Assembly (NCBI GenBank): GCA_934095825.1
Contig: CAKOKQ010000003.1
Coordinates: forward strand, 62,001-126,000
Origin: an uncultured Bacilli bacterium
GTDB lineage: Bacteria; Bacillota_I; Bacilli_A; RF39; UBA660
Direction: 5' to 3'
Length of the DNA: 64,000 bases
Shown here: piece by piece, positions 27,565-36,317 of the stretch
Layout of the letters: each line of letters begins with the position of its first letter
Position numbering within the stretch: position 1 is the stretch's first letter
Notes under the pieces: model-generated
What the model was told of the DNA's origin: nothing
The model's input: the letters and a program-made list of their open reading frames with translations, nothing else
Databases searched by the model: none
Position numbers and translations under genes: made by a program

Positions 27565-27949
27565 TTTTTCACATCCTTACATTGTAAACGGCTTTACACA
27601 ATCTTTTGCAATTTAGCATTCAATCCAAGTTGATTTTTTCCTTATATTTTTTTCTAGCTAATTTTTCTTTTTCATTTAATAAATACAAATTTACCACCGA
27701 CATAATTTCGATTCTAGAAATTCAAATTATAATTATTATACTATAAATTAACAAAATTTTCCATATTTCCGTGGTATTTAAATAATAAATATATATAATA
27801 ATTTTAGAAATGAAACATAGTTCGTAACCTGTTGCTCACCTGCTCCATTTGAAATTAACTTACGAATTTAACTGTTCGTGAGTTTTTTTTATAATTTTTT
27901 TCAAAAGACTAAAAAATTGTTAGAACCGAACTATTCTAACAATTCATAA
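27565..27949. other. Intergenic region holding the distal integration scar
   Basis: 385 bases, AT-rich: the leader of the HD-domain gene (leftward) and, at the right side, the second copy of the tRNA-Gly 3' end and its terminator. No gene seen. Confidence 0.6.
27839..27864 (+). repeat. Direct repeat, copy 2 (tRNA-Gly 3' end scar)
   Basis: Exact 26-base copy of 26329-26354 without the body of the tRNA; preceded by a GTTGC remnant and followed by a working copy of the terminator hairpin (27857-27886: AACTTACGAA / TTCGTGAGTT plus T8). Confidence 0.85.
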
Positions 27950-28441
27950 TTACTTATTTAAACTTAATTTTTGCTCTTCTGCTTCATCATAAGCCTTAGA
28001 AACTAATTCATCATAAGTAATAACATTTTCATAGTAATAATTAGCGAATGCTACTGCATCCTTATGATGACTTGCTGTTTCAAATATATATACATTATTG
28101 CTTGGAACCGTTATTTTGTCTTCCATACCTGTAGGTAGTTTTAAAATGGTATTATCCTGTTCTACAGTGTAACTTGATAAATCATAAATGATTGCTTTTT
28201 CATTCTCAATAACAACTGCACTGCATGTAGCAATAAATGAATATCCTGATGATGCACTAAATGCATTATAAGACTTAATATCGTTATCATTAGTAGATAC
28301 TGCAGATTTTGAATTAGATACTGCTGTATAATTAACTTGATATTTTTGATTCTTTGCATCCTTTTGACAAGCACTAAGACTCATAGTCATAGCTATTGCT
28401 ATAATTACTGATTTTAGCTTTAATAATTCGTCTTTTTTCAT
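27950..28441 (-). CDS. Secreted lipoprotein, unknown
   Basis: 163 residues with a basic start, hydrophobic segment and lipobox LSAC (Cys25). The mature part is polar and shows no known domain. GGAAAGGAT before the ATG and a consensus promoter just upstream support a real, independently expressed gene. It lies immediately beyond the tRNA-Gly scar, in the accessory region. Confidence 0.7.
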   Translation of the reverse strand: MKKDELLKLKSVIIAIAMTMSLSACQKDAKNQKYQVNYTAVSNSKSAVSTNDNDIKSYNAFSASSGYSFIATCSAVVIENEKAIIYDLSSYTVEQDNTILKLPTGMEDKITVPSNNVYIFETASHHKDAVAFANYYYENVITYDELVSKAYDEAEEQKLSLNK

Positions 28442-28471
28442 ATTAATAATATCCTTTCCTGTTAAGACAAT

Positions 28472-28499
28472 ATTATAATTAGAAAATAAGTTCTGTCAA
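28472..28499 (-). promoter_or_regulatory. Promoter of the lipoprotein gene
   Basis: On the minus strand: TTGACA (28499-28494), 16-base spacer, TATAAT (28477-28472). Confidence 0.8.
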
Positions 28500-28538
28500 T
28501 CATAATTAACTTATGGATAAAATAATTATGTTTAACTT

Positions 28539-28673
28539 ATGGATAAAATAATAGTAGAATCATTACTTGGTGTATCTAAAACTATGGCTATTGATATTTT
28601 AAACAATATGATAAGCAATAACACTTTAATCCAATCAGGCGCTGGTAAAAATACTTATTATACGCTAATCTAA
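28539..28673 (+). pseudogene. Winged-helix fragment, possible remnant
   Basis: A 44-codon open frame, MDKIIVESLLGVSKTMAIDI..., ending GAGKNTYYTLI, which looks like the C-terminal winged-helix piece of a Fic-type or AlbA-like ATP-binding protein. No upstream partner remains; a 20-base direct repeat (28507-28526 and 28533-28552) precedes it. Probably decayed. Confidence 0.4.
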
Positions 28674-28936
28674 TATTAGATTGATATTTGTATATCGCTT
28701 CGTGTATGGAAAAAAATTGTAAAAAACTATGATGCTCGCTCCAAATTGATTGAAACTTAGAAAACTTATTTCTAAGAGTAATAAATGCTAACTAGAAATG
28801 ATTAGTTTTTTTTGTTATGTTAAAACTTAATCTGATGTTAAGGGCTTTCTAATATTTATATTATTACTATATCCTAGATACAGATAATAAAAAAGACTAG
28901 TTATATTTAAAACTAATCTTACCGATAAATTGTAAA

Positions 28937-29185
28937 TTATCTCTTGATATGTGCTGTTATAATTGTGTAACTATATGAATTTATAGTAATTATTATATTT
29001 TCTATTTCACAATACCAATTCTTGCCTTGTTTATATATATTGCAATTCTCATTTAAAACTTTATTTTTACAATATTCTACTACATCATTTGTATTTAATT
29101 TTAGGTTTTTTATAATTCTGTCAATACCCATTTCAGTGGTATGCACTTTACTTATATTATCAAGTAATATTTGTTTATCTTCCAT
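28937..29185 (-). CDS. DUF3781-like small protein
   Basis: 82 residues. The pattern LLDNISKVHTTEMGIDRIIKNLKL ... YKQGKNWYCEIENIIITINSYSYTIITA fits DUF3781, a small soluble family of unknown function. Proteins of this type often sit next to small-molecule response genes; here it follows the MerR/cyclophilin-like pair on the same strand, 53 bases after it, so they may form one operon. Confidence 0.7.
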   Translation of the reverse strand: MEDKQILLDNISKVHTTEMGIDRIIKNLKLNTNDVVEYCKNKVLNENCNIYKQGKNWYCEIENIIITINSYSYTIITAHIKR

Positions 29186-29238
29186 AACTTAATATCCTCA
29201 AAAAATCACTATTTTCTAACTAATTATTAAAATGTAAT

Positions 29239-29781
29239 TTATCGAGATAATGTAAATATTATAGTAACATCTCCATTACCTAGAATATCCTTTAATTCAT
29301 TTGAACTAATATTTTGCACTTTACCTAATTTAGTGTAACTCCACGAATTAGAATTATAAAATGCAGATATTTTATTTCCTTGATATAAAACAATATCTCC
29401 TGCTGAAGTTGTAATATTTGCATCTTTTTTAGGAAGTGAAAATCCTAAATCTCCAATTTTCTCAAATCCTCCATATTCGTAAGCATTTACTATAATATCT
29501 TTATTTTTTAGTTGTTCTTTCAATTCTCTTGTTGCAGAATTGTCTTCTAATTTAACACTTAATACATTATTATTAACTTTGATATATATTGTATTCATAC
29601 TTTCATCAACCTTATTCTCTGTTATAGTATTATTTGTAATTTCATTATTTTCTACTTTATCATAAATTATATTTTCAGTATTATTACTAATTTCTTTTTT
29701 ATTATTTTTGGGTACAAAAAGTAATATAGTTGATACAATAAAAACAATTATTAAAATTATCGGTGCAATAATCTTCTTCAT
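29239..29781 (-). CDS. Membrane-anchored cyclophilin-like fold protein
   Basis: 180 residues: an N-terminal membrane/signal helix (about 4-23), a 45-residue polar linker and a C-terminal cyclophilin-like domain (about 66-179; YIKVNNNVLSVKLEDNSATREL, DLGFSLPKKD, GDIVLYQGNKISAFYNSNSWSYTKLGKV). Known: this small domain resembles cyclophilin but lacks proven isomerase activity. It is just downstream of a MerR gene, a very common pairing, so it is probably the regulated target. Confidence 0.8.
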   Translation of the reverse strand: MKKIIAPIILIIVFIVSTILLFVPKNNKKEISNNTENIIYDKVENNEITNNTITENKVDESMNTIYIKVNNNVLSVKLEDNSATRELKEQLKNKDIIVNAYEYGGFEKIGDLGFSLPKKDANITTSAGDIVLYQGNKISAFYNSNSWSYTKLGKVQNISSNELKDILGNGDVTIIFTLSR

Positions 29782-29796
29782 ATTTTTATAACCTTT

Positions 29797-30014
29797 TTAT
29801 ATATTTTTTCTTATAAATTCTTTAATTTCTGTTAGTTGCATCCCTGATTTTTTCAGATATTTTATAATTCTAACAACTTCAATATCTTCATCAAAAAATA
29901 CTCTATTCCCAGACTTATTTTTCTTCAAATTTGGAAATAGTCCTAAATTATCATAATATCTTAAAGTTGGAATCGTTATTTCCATTTTTTTGCCACTTCT
30001 GATATGCTATACAT
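29797..30014 (-). pseudogene. MerR-family regulator with frameshift in an A7 run
   Basis: A strong GGAGG (+ strand 30026-30030) precedes an ATG at 30014 encoding MYSISEVAKK, the classical MerR start, but the frame then slips: the run of seven A (T7 at 29985-29991) is one base short of joining it to MEITIPTLRYYDNLGLFPN and the rest of the DNA-binding domain. The open frame from the internal ATG (29985) gives only 62 residues. Either a true frameshift, a slippage-controlled switch, or a base-calling error. No effector domain follows. Confidence 0.7.
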
Positions 30015-30058
30015 CAATATTTACGCCTCCAATAATCTCATTGTCATAATTCTATTAT

Positions 30059-30089
30059 AATTTATCATATAAAGTTAACTTTAGGTCAA
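30059..30089 (-). promoter_or_regulatory. MerR-type promoter/operator
   Basis: Minus strand: TTGACC (30089-30084), a 19-base spacer holding the perfect dyad TAAAGTTAACTTTA (30083-30070), then TAAATT (30064-30059). The 19-base spacer with a central dyad is the signature of MerR-activated promoters. A second dyad lies upstream at 30099-30120. Confidence 0.75.
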
Positions 30090-30234
30090 GTGCTTTTTAG
30101 AAAGTTGTTTTTAACTTTCTTATTTAATAATCTTAACCAAATTGCTATTTATCAAATTTTTCATTTCTTTAAGTTTTGCTTATGATAATTTTTTATCACC
30201 AATTTTTTTATATCACATTAAAAAAATATTTTAT

Positions 30235-30294
30235 AGACCATGGATATAAAAACCATTATATTCTTGGTAAGCCTTAGTTAAAAAAGTAATTATA
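30235..30294. repeat. 60-bp direct repeat, copy A (left of R-M module)
   Basis: 59 of 60 bases match 32960-33019. Read on the minus strand it still encodes the last residues of the gene at 32956 (GFYIHGL-stop), but no gene body precedes it. Confidence 0.88.
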
Positions 30295-30594
30295 TATAAC
30301 TTATACTTTGCCCATCAACATAAAAAAGAACAAAATATTGATTCCTATAAAAGATATAATAAATTACACGCTCTTAAATCTTTAAAAAATATTTTTCTTA
30401 GAAAACTATTAAATGCTAATTTTCTTTTTTCTATATTTTTTTCGATTTTAGTTTTGCAAATATCTCAATAATTTTATTTTAGCTACTTTTCACTTATTTA
30501 CCATCATTACTTAAGTTTAAATTAAAATAAAAATAATAGCAAATGTTTTACTATTATTTCTTCGGTTCACAGTATTAATTAGAACAATAATTGT
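30295..30594. other. 300-base AT-rich spacer with no gene
   Basis: Between repeat copy A and the restriction gene. No open frame or RNA recognised; probably decayed coding sequence. Confidence 0.5.
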
Positions 30595-31890
30595 TTATTT
30601 TTCAAAAGGATTTAAATCATACATAGTAGTTAAATTTATTATCCATCTTACCCATGAACTAACACTTTGTGCTCGACGGCTCGCCGTTTCAAGACTATTA
30701 ACTTTTGGAGATTCCTTCAAAATATCCTCCGCTATTTTTTTATTGTTAGTATCTCCATAAGTTAAATATTGTTCTAAAGCTAAATAAAATGGTCTATGTG
30801 AAATGATTGCTTTAACAATATTCAAATTTTTACTCTTATGATCTAATTTCATTAATTTTTTGCCTGCTTCAGTTAACTTATAACCACCCTTAATGCTTTC
30901 AACGAAACCTAAATATTTGGCGGCAGCACTATAATAACTTCCTTGTCTTTCATCAAATTCGTAAAGCTCAGCTATTTCATTAATTCTCATTTCTGAATCA
31001 TTTAATACATTTATAAAATCCAAAACCCTATAAAATGAATCAGCCTGTGGAAATGGAATATTTAAATCTTCTTCCACAAATTTTGTCGTGTTCATAATTT
31101 CATAAATGTCTTCTAATTCAATTTGTTGATAAATTTCTCCTAATATATATCTTCTAATTTTAACTAGTTTTATACTATTGTAATTATTTTCAGAATTAAA
31201 TTGATATATATAAAAATTGAATATATTATCGTGTTTAATTAGCATTACAGGAATAATTTCTTTATTTGTTGTTTTACGCCATACTCTATATGGATAATAT
31301 AATTGCCTAATGATAAAGTCGCTCATATAATGGTTTTTAGCTTCTACAATAATAAACTTTGTTAACCCTTCATAACTTCCATCAATTTCCATTTGAGAAT
31401 TTTCAACTTGAACATTAAAATCCATATTATTTTCTGTTTTTATTGTATAATCAAAACTGCCTGTTCCCATTCTTCCTTGAATAGTAGGAACTACCTCTTC
31501 TCCAACTAAATCTTCTAGCATACCAGAAATAAATGCTGAAGATAATGAAACTGCCTCGCTATTAATATTTTTACAATCAATAGTAGTTATATAATCAGGC
31601 AAATACATTGTTTCTACATCAATAGAATTATCAATATCAATATCTTGATAATTTTGAAATCTACCTATTAAATATTCTCCTCTTTTTGTAGGTAAAATAG
31701 CTAAGTGATTATCCCTAAAAATAGATGGCAAATCAATTTTACTATCGAATTTAGTCATTAATCGTGGTTCTCTGAATTCTTTTATTTGACATGCTGAGAT
31801 TGTAAAATAACCATCTCTGTTTATCGAATTTAATATGTTATACTTATCAAATATTTGTTCCCAAGCTATATCATTCTTTCCCGTTGCCAA
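30595..31890 (-). CDS. Type II restriction endonuclease (PD-(D/E)xK type)
   Basis: 431 residues. TTG start at 31890 with AGGAGGTG seven bases upstream; overlaps the methylase by 20 bases, so the nuclease is translated after its protecting methylase. A likely catalytic core is Asp170 ... Glu183-Ala-Lys185 (FIIVEAKN), followed by a C-terminal region with a winged-helix look (about 290-360). Known: nucleases of this build pair with adenine methylases. The recognition sequence cannot be read from here; the Dam-class partner makes a GATC-like short site only a guess. Confidence 0.78.
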   Translation of the reverse strand: MATGKNDIAWEQIFDKYNILNSINRDGYFTISACQIKEFREPRLMTKFDSKIDLPSIFRDNHLAILPTKRGEYLIGRFQNYQDIDIDNSIDVETMYLPDYITTIDCKNINSEAVSLSSAFISGMLEDLVGEEVVPTIQGRMGTGSFDYTIKTENNMDFNVQVENSQMEIDGSYEGLTKFIIVEAKNHYMSDFIIRQLYYPYRVWRKTTNKEIIPVMLIKHDNIFNFYIYQFNSENNYNSIKLVKIRRYILGEIYQQIELEDIYEIMNTTKFVEEDLNIPFPQADSFYRVLDFINVLNDSEMRINEIAELYEFDERQGSYYSAAAKYLGFVESIKGGYKLTEAGKKLMKLDHKSKNLNIVKAIISHRPFYLALEQYLTYGDTNNKKIAEDILKESPKVNSLETASRRAQSVSSWVRWIINLTTMYDLNPFEK

Positions 31891-32734
31891 TTATTAACAC
31901 CTCCTGAATTTCTCCTCTTTTTTTAGCATTTGAATTTATATTTCTTTTTGCCATTAAAGTGTGAATAGAATATTTACTTTTATCACTATATAAGTCTTTA
32001 ATAAATGGGGTTGATGAGTTACTAATAATAACTGTACAACCATTATTTATTAATTTATCACATAAATCTTTTAATCTTCTTTGATCTTTTTTTGTAAAAC
32101 CATTTTCTGTATATCCAACAAAATTCACCTGATCATCATATTGGTCATATGGTGGGTCAAAATAAACTAATGTTCCTTTTTGTACATCTTTGCAGCAATC
32201 CTCGAAATCGCCTTGTCTGAAATCGATATCATTATTAACAAAATATTCGTGGAGTGCTTTTAAAACAGGTTTATTACAAATATTAGGACTTTTGTATTTT
32301 CCAAATGGCGTATTAAATTGCCCAGAGCTATTCAATCTAAAAAGCCCATTATAGCAAGTTCTATTAAGATAAATTAATCGTGCAGATTTTTCAACAGAAG
32401 ACCATTCTTTATATTCTTCTTTTCTGTCAAATGCTCTAATTTTATAAAAATCTTCTTCGTTATTTTTATTTTCATATTCTTCTAATTTGGTAATGAGTTC
32501 ATCATAATTATATTTTATACATTTATAACATTCAATCAAATCTTTATTATAATCATTTACTACTGCTTTATTAGGTTGCAAATAAAATAAAATTGAACCA
32601 CCACCTATAAAAGGTTCACAATAACTTGTATATTTAATCTTTTTTAAATATTTTTCCATTTGAGGTATTAATTGTCTTTTTCCACCAGCCCATTTCAAAA
32701 ATGGTTGAATTAATAAGTTCTTATTTTTCTTCAT
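31871..32734 (-). CDS. dam: Dam-class DNA adenine-N6 methyltransferase
   Basis: 287 residues from the ATG at 32734, chosen because AGGAGGT lies just before it; the longer frame to 32761 has no site. FLKWAGGKRQ near the N-terminus is the SAM-binding motif and DPPY at 193-196 is the catalytic motif: D12/alpha class m6A methyltransferase of normal length. It protects host DNA from the coupled restriction enzyme. A -10-like TATAAT lies upstream. The pair sits between two copies of a 60-bp repeat, indicating it was acquired as a unit. Confidence 0.92.
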   Translation of the reverse strand: MKKNKNLLIQPFLKWAGGKRQLIPQMEKYLKKIKYTSYCEPFIGGGSILFYLQPNKAVVNDYNKDLIECYKCIKYNYDELITKLEEYENKNNEEDFYKIRAFDRKEEYKEWSSVEKSARLIYLNRTCYNGLFRLNSSGQFNTPFGKYKSPNICNKPVLKALHEYFVNNDIDFRQGDFEDCCKDVQKGTLVYFDPPYDQYDDQVNFVGYTENGFTKKDQRRLKDLCDKLINNGCTVIISNSSTPFIKDLYSDKSKYSIHTLMAKRNINSNAKKRGEIQEVLIIGNGKE

Positions 32735-32955
32735 TTTTATACCTCCTATTTTTTCGAACATTATATCATAAATAATAAAATCATGATATACTTTGATGAT
32801 TTTTTGTTATCTACCTTAATTTTAATTTTTTTAGTTGACAAAGTCATTAAGTAACATTTTCTTTTAAAGGTGTTATTTAATTAAGTTTTATTTTATATAT
32901 AATATTTTCAAAGACAAATCTATTTTATCATAAATTTAAAATTAATGAAGTACTT

Positions 32956-33762
32956 TTACAGACCATGGATATAAAAGCCATTATATTCTTGGTAAGCCTT
33001 AGTTAAAAAAGTAATTATAGGTAAATATTCATTACAGTTATCTTTAATTAAATTATCTAAAATATATTTAGTTTGATCTTTATTATAATAATTAGATCCA
33101 TAGTAATCAAAGGTACTTACTTTGTTTTTATAAGTAGTTTTATCAAAGTAGGGGTATTTTTTTATAAAATCATTAAATCTATCTTCATTAATATATAAAG
33201 AATCATTATAATTTCTTATTTTCTTATTTATTTTATAATAAGATAATTCAAAGGCTAGATTGATTGGTTTATTATTAGTGTTTTTGACAAAGTAGTTTTC
33301 CGGACCGTCTATACTAGAAGTAACTAAAGGGTATTCTTTAAAAAAGTCTTTATTTATTTCATATCTAGAAGTAATACTAAAATAAGTACTGTCGGTGCAG
33401 GCTATTTCCATATCTGCTAAGGGATGTTGGATATGAGGACCTACATAGTATTTTAAATCTATCTTATTAATACGAGGGATGGCGTATTGGAAAACTTCAT
33501 TTTCCTTAAAATTAGCTGGGATAGCACTAAAAATACCATTAATAAACTGAATGTCTTCGTTTTCTAAAATGGTTAAGAGTTCTTGATTAGATAAAAATAT
33601 ATAATCATTATTAAATAAATCAATATAACTCTTATTTTGAGGATAAGCCTCGATATCACTTATTAACCACTTATATTTTAAATTAGAACCCCCTAAAGAC
33701 TTTAAGAGTTTTAAAAGATGGGTATATTCGTTATCATCATTTATAGAAATATATCTTTGCAT
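32956..33762 (-). CDS. Unknown protein whose 3' end is duplicated
   Basis: 268 residues, soluble, Tyr/Asn/Asp-rich; no domain recognised with confidence (KWLISDIEAYP followed by FLSNQELLTIL may suggest a DUF2691-like half, weak). AGGAG upstream of the ATG. Its last 20 codons are repeated 2.7 kb away, on the other side of the restriction-modification genes, so the gene's 3' end served as the junction for the insertion. The gene itself remains intact. Confidence 0.6.
   Translation of the reverse strand: MQRYISINDDNEYTHLLKLLKSLGGSNLKYKWLISDIEAYPQNKSYIDLFNNDYIFLSNQELLTILENEDIQFINGIFSAIPANFKENEVFQYAIPRINKIDLKYYVGPHIQHPLADMEIACTDSTYFSITSRYEINKDFFKEYPLVTSSIDGPENYFVKNTNNKPINLAFELSYYKINKKIRNYNDSLYINEDRFNDFIKKYPYFDKTTYKNKVSTFDYYGSNYYNKDQTKYILDNLIKDNCNEYLPIITFLTKAYQEYNGFYIHGL
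32960..33019. repeat. 60-bp direct repeat, copy B (3' end of the 32956 gene)
   Basis: Matches 30235-30294 at 59 of 60 positions; lies inside the last codons of the minus-strand gene. Confidence 0.88.
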
Positions 33763-33831
33763 ATTTATTCTCCTAACTTTAAATTTATTATAACAGTAAT
33801 CCTACTAAAAGGGGTATTTTTAAATAAAAAA

Positions 33832-34243
33832 GGGGCTGTTACGAAATTAAATAATTAATTTCCGACAGTCCTTTTTTCTTGCAATTAAAAAAGCGTGCTG
33901 GGAATCGGACCCCTCGACGCTTATTACATGATACAATATGTTTGAAAGAAGTTGTATCACATGAAATATTTTACTATAAAAAGTAGTCTTTTTCTAGTGT
34001 CCTCATCTAAGTGTGATGAGGAATATCGAAAAAATCAGAAGTTAGTAATTTAATAAATTATGTTTGTATAAAAAAATTTAATAAGCATGAGCAAAACATC
34101 GGAAAATAATTTACCTTTTTAGATAAAGAAATAATTAAAAATAGTTACTGAAATATTACATTACATTGAATCTTAAAGAAGAAGAATTAAATTATTTCAA
34201 AGAAAAAAGGTTGTTATAAATTAACTAATTTCGTAACAGCCCC
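33832..34243. mobile_element. MITE-like or decayed IS element, about 412 bp
   Basis: Terminal inverted repeats: GGGGCTGTTACGAAATTAA at the left and its near-exact complement (TTAACTAATTTCGTAACAGCCCC) at the right. The interior has only short broken frames, two internal hairpins (TGATACAA/TTGTATCA near 33928-33957; CCTCATC/GATGAGG near 34004) and a tRNA-like fragment. Ends of this kind occur on IS1182-like elements, so a non-autonomous derivative is likely. Confidence 0.65.
33893..33920 (-). other. tRNA-like 3' fragment inside the MITE
   Basis: On the minus strand GGGGTCCGATTCCC followed by AGCACGC resembles a T-arm (same TCCGATT loop as the tRNA-Gly here) plus acceptor strand, and the block starts and ends GCG/CGC. 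No 5' half is present. Confidence 0.4.
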
Positions 34244-34254
34244 TTAAAATTTTT

Positions 34255-35034
34255 TTATAGATTTTTAATATTGTGTTTAACACTCATTCCCGGATATTTA
34301 CGAACTAATGTTTTTTCCAAACCATGTTGATAAGAAGAAGTAAAATCCTTATCTTTTAAATTCATATCATCTAAAATAAGACCAGCCAAATAATTTTGAG
34401 CCGCAATTAACTCTTTAGTCGTATTATCTAAAGAGAAATTATTTAAACTAGTTAATTTCTTATTTATTATTTCTAAGTCAGCTTGACGATTAGTTTCCCA
34501 TTTAGAACCGTTTTCATCTTGGAATCTTTTAACCCCATCATGATGCGCATGGGGATTATCTTGTTTAAACTTAGCCTCATATTCCTTAGTTAATCTCTTT
34601 ATTTCTTCTTCTCTTAAAATGCTGTTAGGACCACTAGAATAGATGATAGCATCCCCAATATATAAAGGACTATCTTCTTCGATATTAAAGCGAAAACTAT
34701 TTATACTTTTGCCATTCATTTTTCCAAAAATACTGAATTCAACGGGGTGTTTATAGTTTTCAACTGTACTTATTTCAATACCATTACCATTATTTAGAAG
34801 TAGATTCTTAGTACGATTACAAATATTATAAATTACTATTCTTTTATATAATTCTATTTTTCTTAAGATTTCTCTATTATCATTATTAAATTCTTTATTA
34901 AAAGCCGATATTTCTAAGGCAAGTAGGCTTTCTAAATATTCATAAGATTCTTTAGATAATAACCATTCATATTGTTTTAAATCTTGATATAGTTCTTTTT
35001 GACTTTCTAATATACTTTTGTTTTTGTTAACCAT
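34255..35034 (-). CDS. Unknown soluble protein
   Basis: 259 residues, charged, predicted helical at both ends, with a beta-like middle (VEFSIFGKMNGKSINSFRF). A HAHHDGVKRF motif near residue 170 could bind metal. No family recognised. Located in the accessory region between the MITE and the RhuM/Fic remnants. Confidence 0.55.
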   Translation of the reverse strand: MVNKNKSILESQKELYQDLKQYEWLLSKESYEYLESLLALEISAFNKEFNNDNREILRKIELYKRIVIYNICNRTKNLLLNNGNGIEISTVENYKHPVEFSIFGKMNGKSINSFRFNIEEDSPLYIGDAIIYSSGPNSILREEEIKRLTKEYEAKFKQDNPHAHHDGVKRFQDENGSKWETNRQADLEIINKKLTSLNNFSLDNTTKELIAAQNYLAGLILDDMNLKDKDFTSSYQHGLEKTLVRKYPGMSVKHNIKNL

Positions 35035-35147
35035 TTTATTTCCTCCCTGTAAGTATTATCTACCTACATTTTCATAATAACATAGGCTTATTTAAAAAGA
35101 TACTATTATTTTATAAATATTATGGGTTTAGTATTACTTCCCACCCG

Positions 35148-35177
35148 CCCACCCTCAAGGAGATTAATTAAGACGAC
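35148..35177. repeat. 30-bp direct repeat, copy A (XRE-gene 3' end)
   Basis: CCCACCCTCAAGGAGATTAA onward; 27 of 30 bases match 36838-36867, the end of the XRE gene. The minus-strand reading still gives RLN-stop. Confidence 0.7.
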
Positions 35178-35206
35178 TAGATCATAATGTAAAATTAGAG
35201 GTTAAT

Positions 35207-35431
35207 GTGAAAGATGAAACCGTTTGGTTGTCTTTAGAACAATTAGCTACTTTGTTTAATAGGGATAGAACGGTAATTAAAAGACATATTAATAATATTT
35301 TTAAGGAAGATGAATTGAAGGAAAATGAGGTATGTGCAAAATTTGCACATACCACTGCTCATGGGGCTCTAACCGATAAAACCCAAACTAGAAATATCAA
35401 TTATTATAATCTTGATAGGAAAACATATTAA
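35207..35431 (+). pseudogene. RhuM N-terminal fragment, disrupted
   Basis: The frame begins inside a typical RhuM start (VKDETVWLSLEQLATLFNRDRTVIKRHINNIFKE) but its own ATG is lost: the in-frame stop TAA lies at 35162-35168 region just upstream, next to the direct repeat. It runs on to NYYNLDRKTY and ends, overlapping the next frame. Probably a broken copy left by recombination between two RhuM genes. Confidence 0.7.
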
Positions 35432-36233
35432 CAATGCATTAAAAGAAGAACTTGATACTTCAACTGTCGCAAAATTTGCGACAGTTCAAAATGAAGGCAA
35501 CAGAAAAGTTACCCGTGATATTGAATATTATAATCTTGACATGATTATTTCGATTGGTTATCGAGTAAAATATCAAAACGGTTTCATTTTTAGAAAATGG
35601 GCCAATAAAATATTAAAAGAATATTTAATTAAGGGTTATGCCATAAATCAAAAAAGATTAGACTATTTAGAAAAGACTGTGAAATTAATAGATATTGCCA
35701 ATAGAACAAATGAAAACTTAGAAAATGTTGATGCTAAAGAAATTCTAAAAGTAATTGCCACCTATTCCAAAGCCCTTGACCTTTTAGATGATTATGACCA
35801 TCGTAACTTATTAAAACCTAAGGGAAATAATAGTCAGAAACAAATAAGATATGAAGACTGCATAGAAGTGATTAATAAGTTAAGATTCAATGAAGAAAGC
35901 GATATCTTTGCTATTGAAAGAAATAAAGGCTTACAATCAATAATCGGCAATATTTATCAAACCTTTGATGGTAATGATGTTTATAAAAGTATTGAAGAAA
36001 AGGCTGCTAACTTTTTATATATGATTGTTAAAAACCATGTTTTCATTGACGGTAATAAAAGAATTGCTGCAACTTTGTTTATCTATTTTCTAAATTATTA
36101 TGGTCTTCTTTATAAAGAAAATAAACAAGTTATTGATAATAATACTTTAGCCTCTCTAACTTTACTTATTGCCGAGTCTAATCCAAAAGAAAAAGAAGTT
36201 ATAATTGATTTAGTTATGAATTTTCTAAATTAG
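35412..36233 (+). CDS. RhuM-Fic/Doc fusion protein (5' end rearranged)
   Basis: 273 residues. The N-terminal half continues the RhuM virulence-type fold (HINNALKEELDTSTVAKFA ... IEYYNLDMIISIGYRV), lacking the first helix-turn-helix segment that the overlapping fragment still has. The C-terminal half is a Fic/Doc domain with HVFIDGNKRIAATLF (His at about 209), where Lys replaces the second Gly of HxFx(D/E)GNGR, as in Doc kinases. Such fusions occur in phage- and plasmid-linked toxin loci. Activity is uncertain because the 5' end is rearranged and overlaps the fragment before it. Confidence 0.75.
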   Translation: MIGKHINNALKEELDTSTVAKFATVQNEGNRKVTRDIEYYNLDMIISIGYRVKYQNGFIFRKWANKILKEYLIKGYAINQKRLDYLEKTVKLIDIANRTNENLENVDAKEILKVIATYSKALDLLDDYDHRNLLKPKGNNSQKQIRYEDCIEVINKLRFNEESDIFAIERNKGLQSIIGNIYQTFDGNDVYKSIEEKAANFLYMIVKNHVFIDGNKRIAATLFIYFLNYYGLLYKENKQVIDNNTLASLTLLIAESNPKEKEVIIDLVMNFLN

Positions 36234-36317
36234 ACTTCTTGCGTAACTGTTTATAGGCAAAAGTTATGGAAACAACATATCAGCAAAAATCTATTGTAAA
36301 AGGTATCTGTTCTACTT

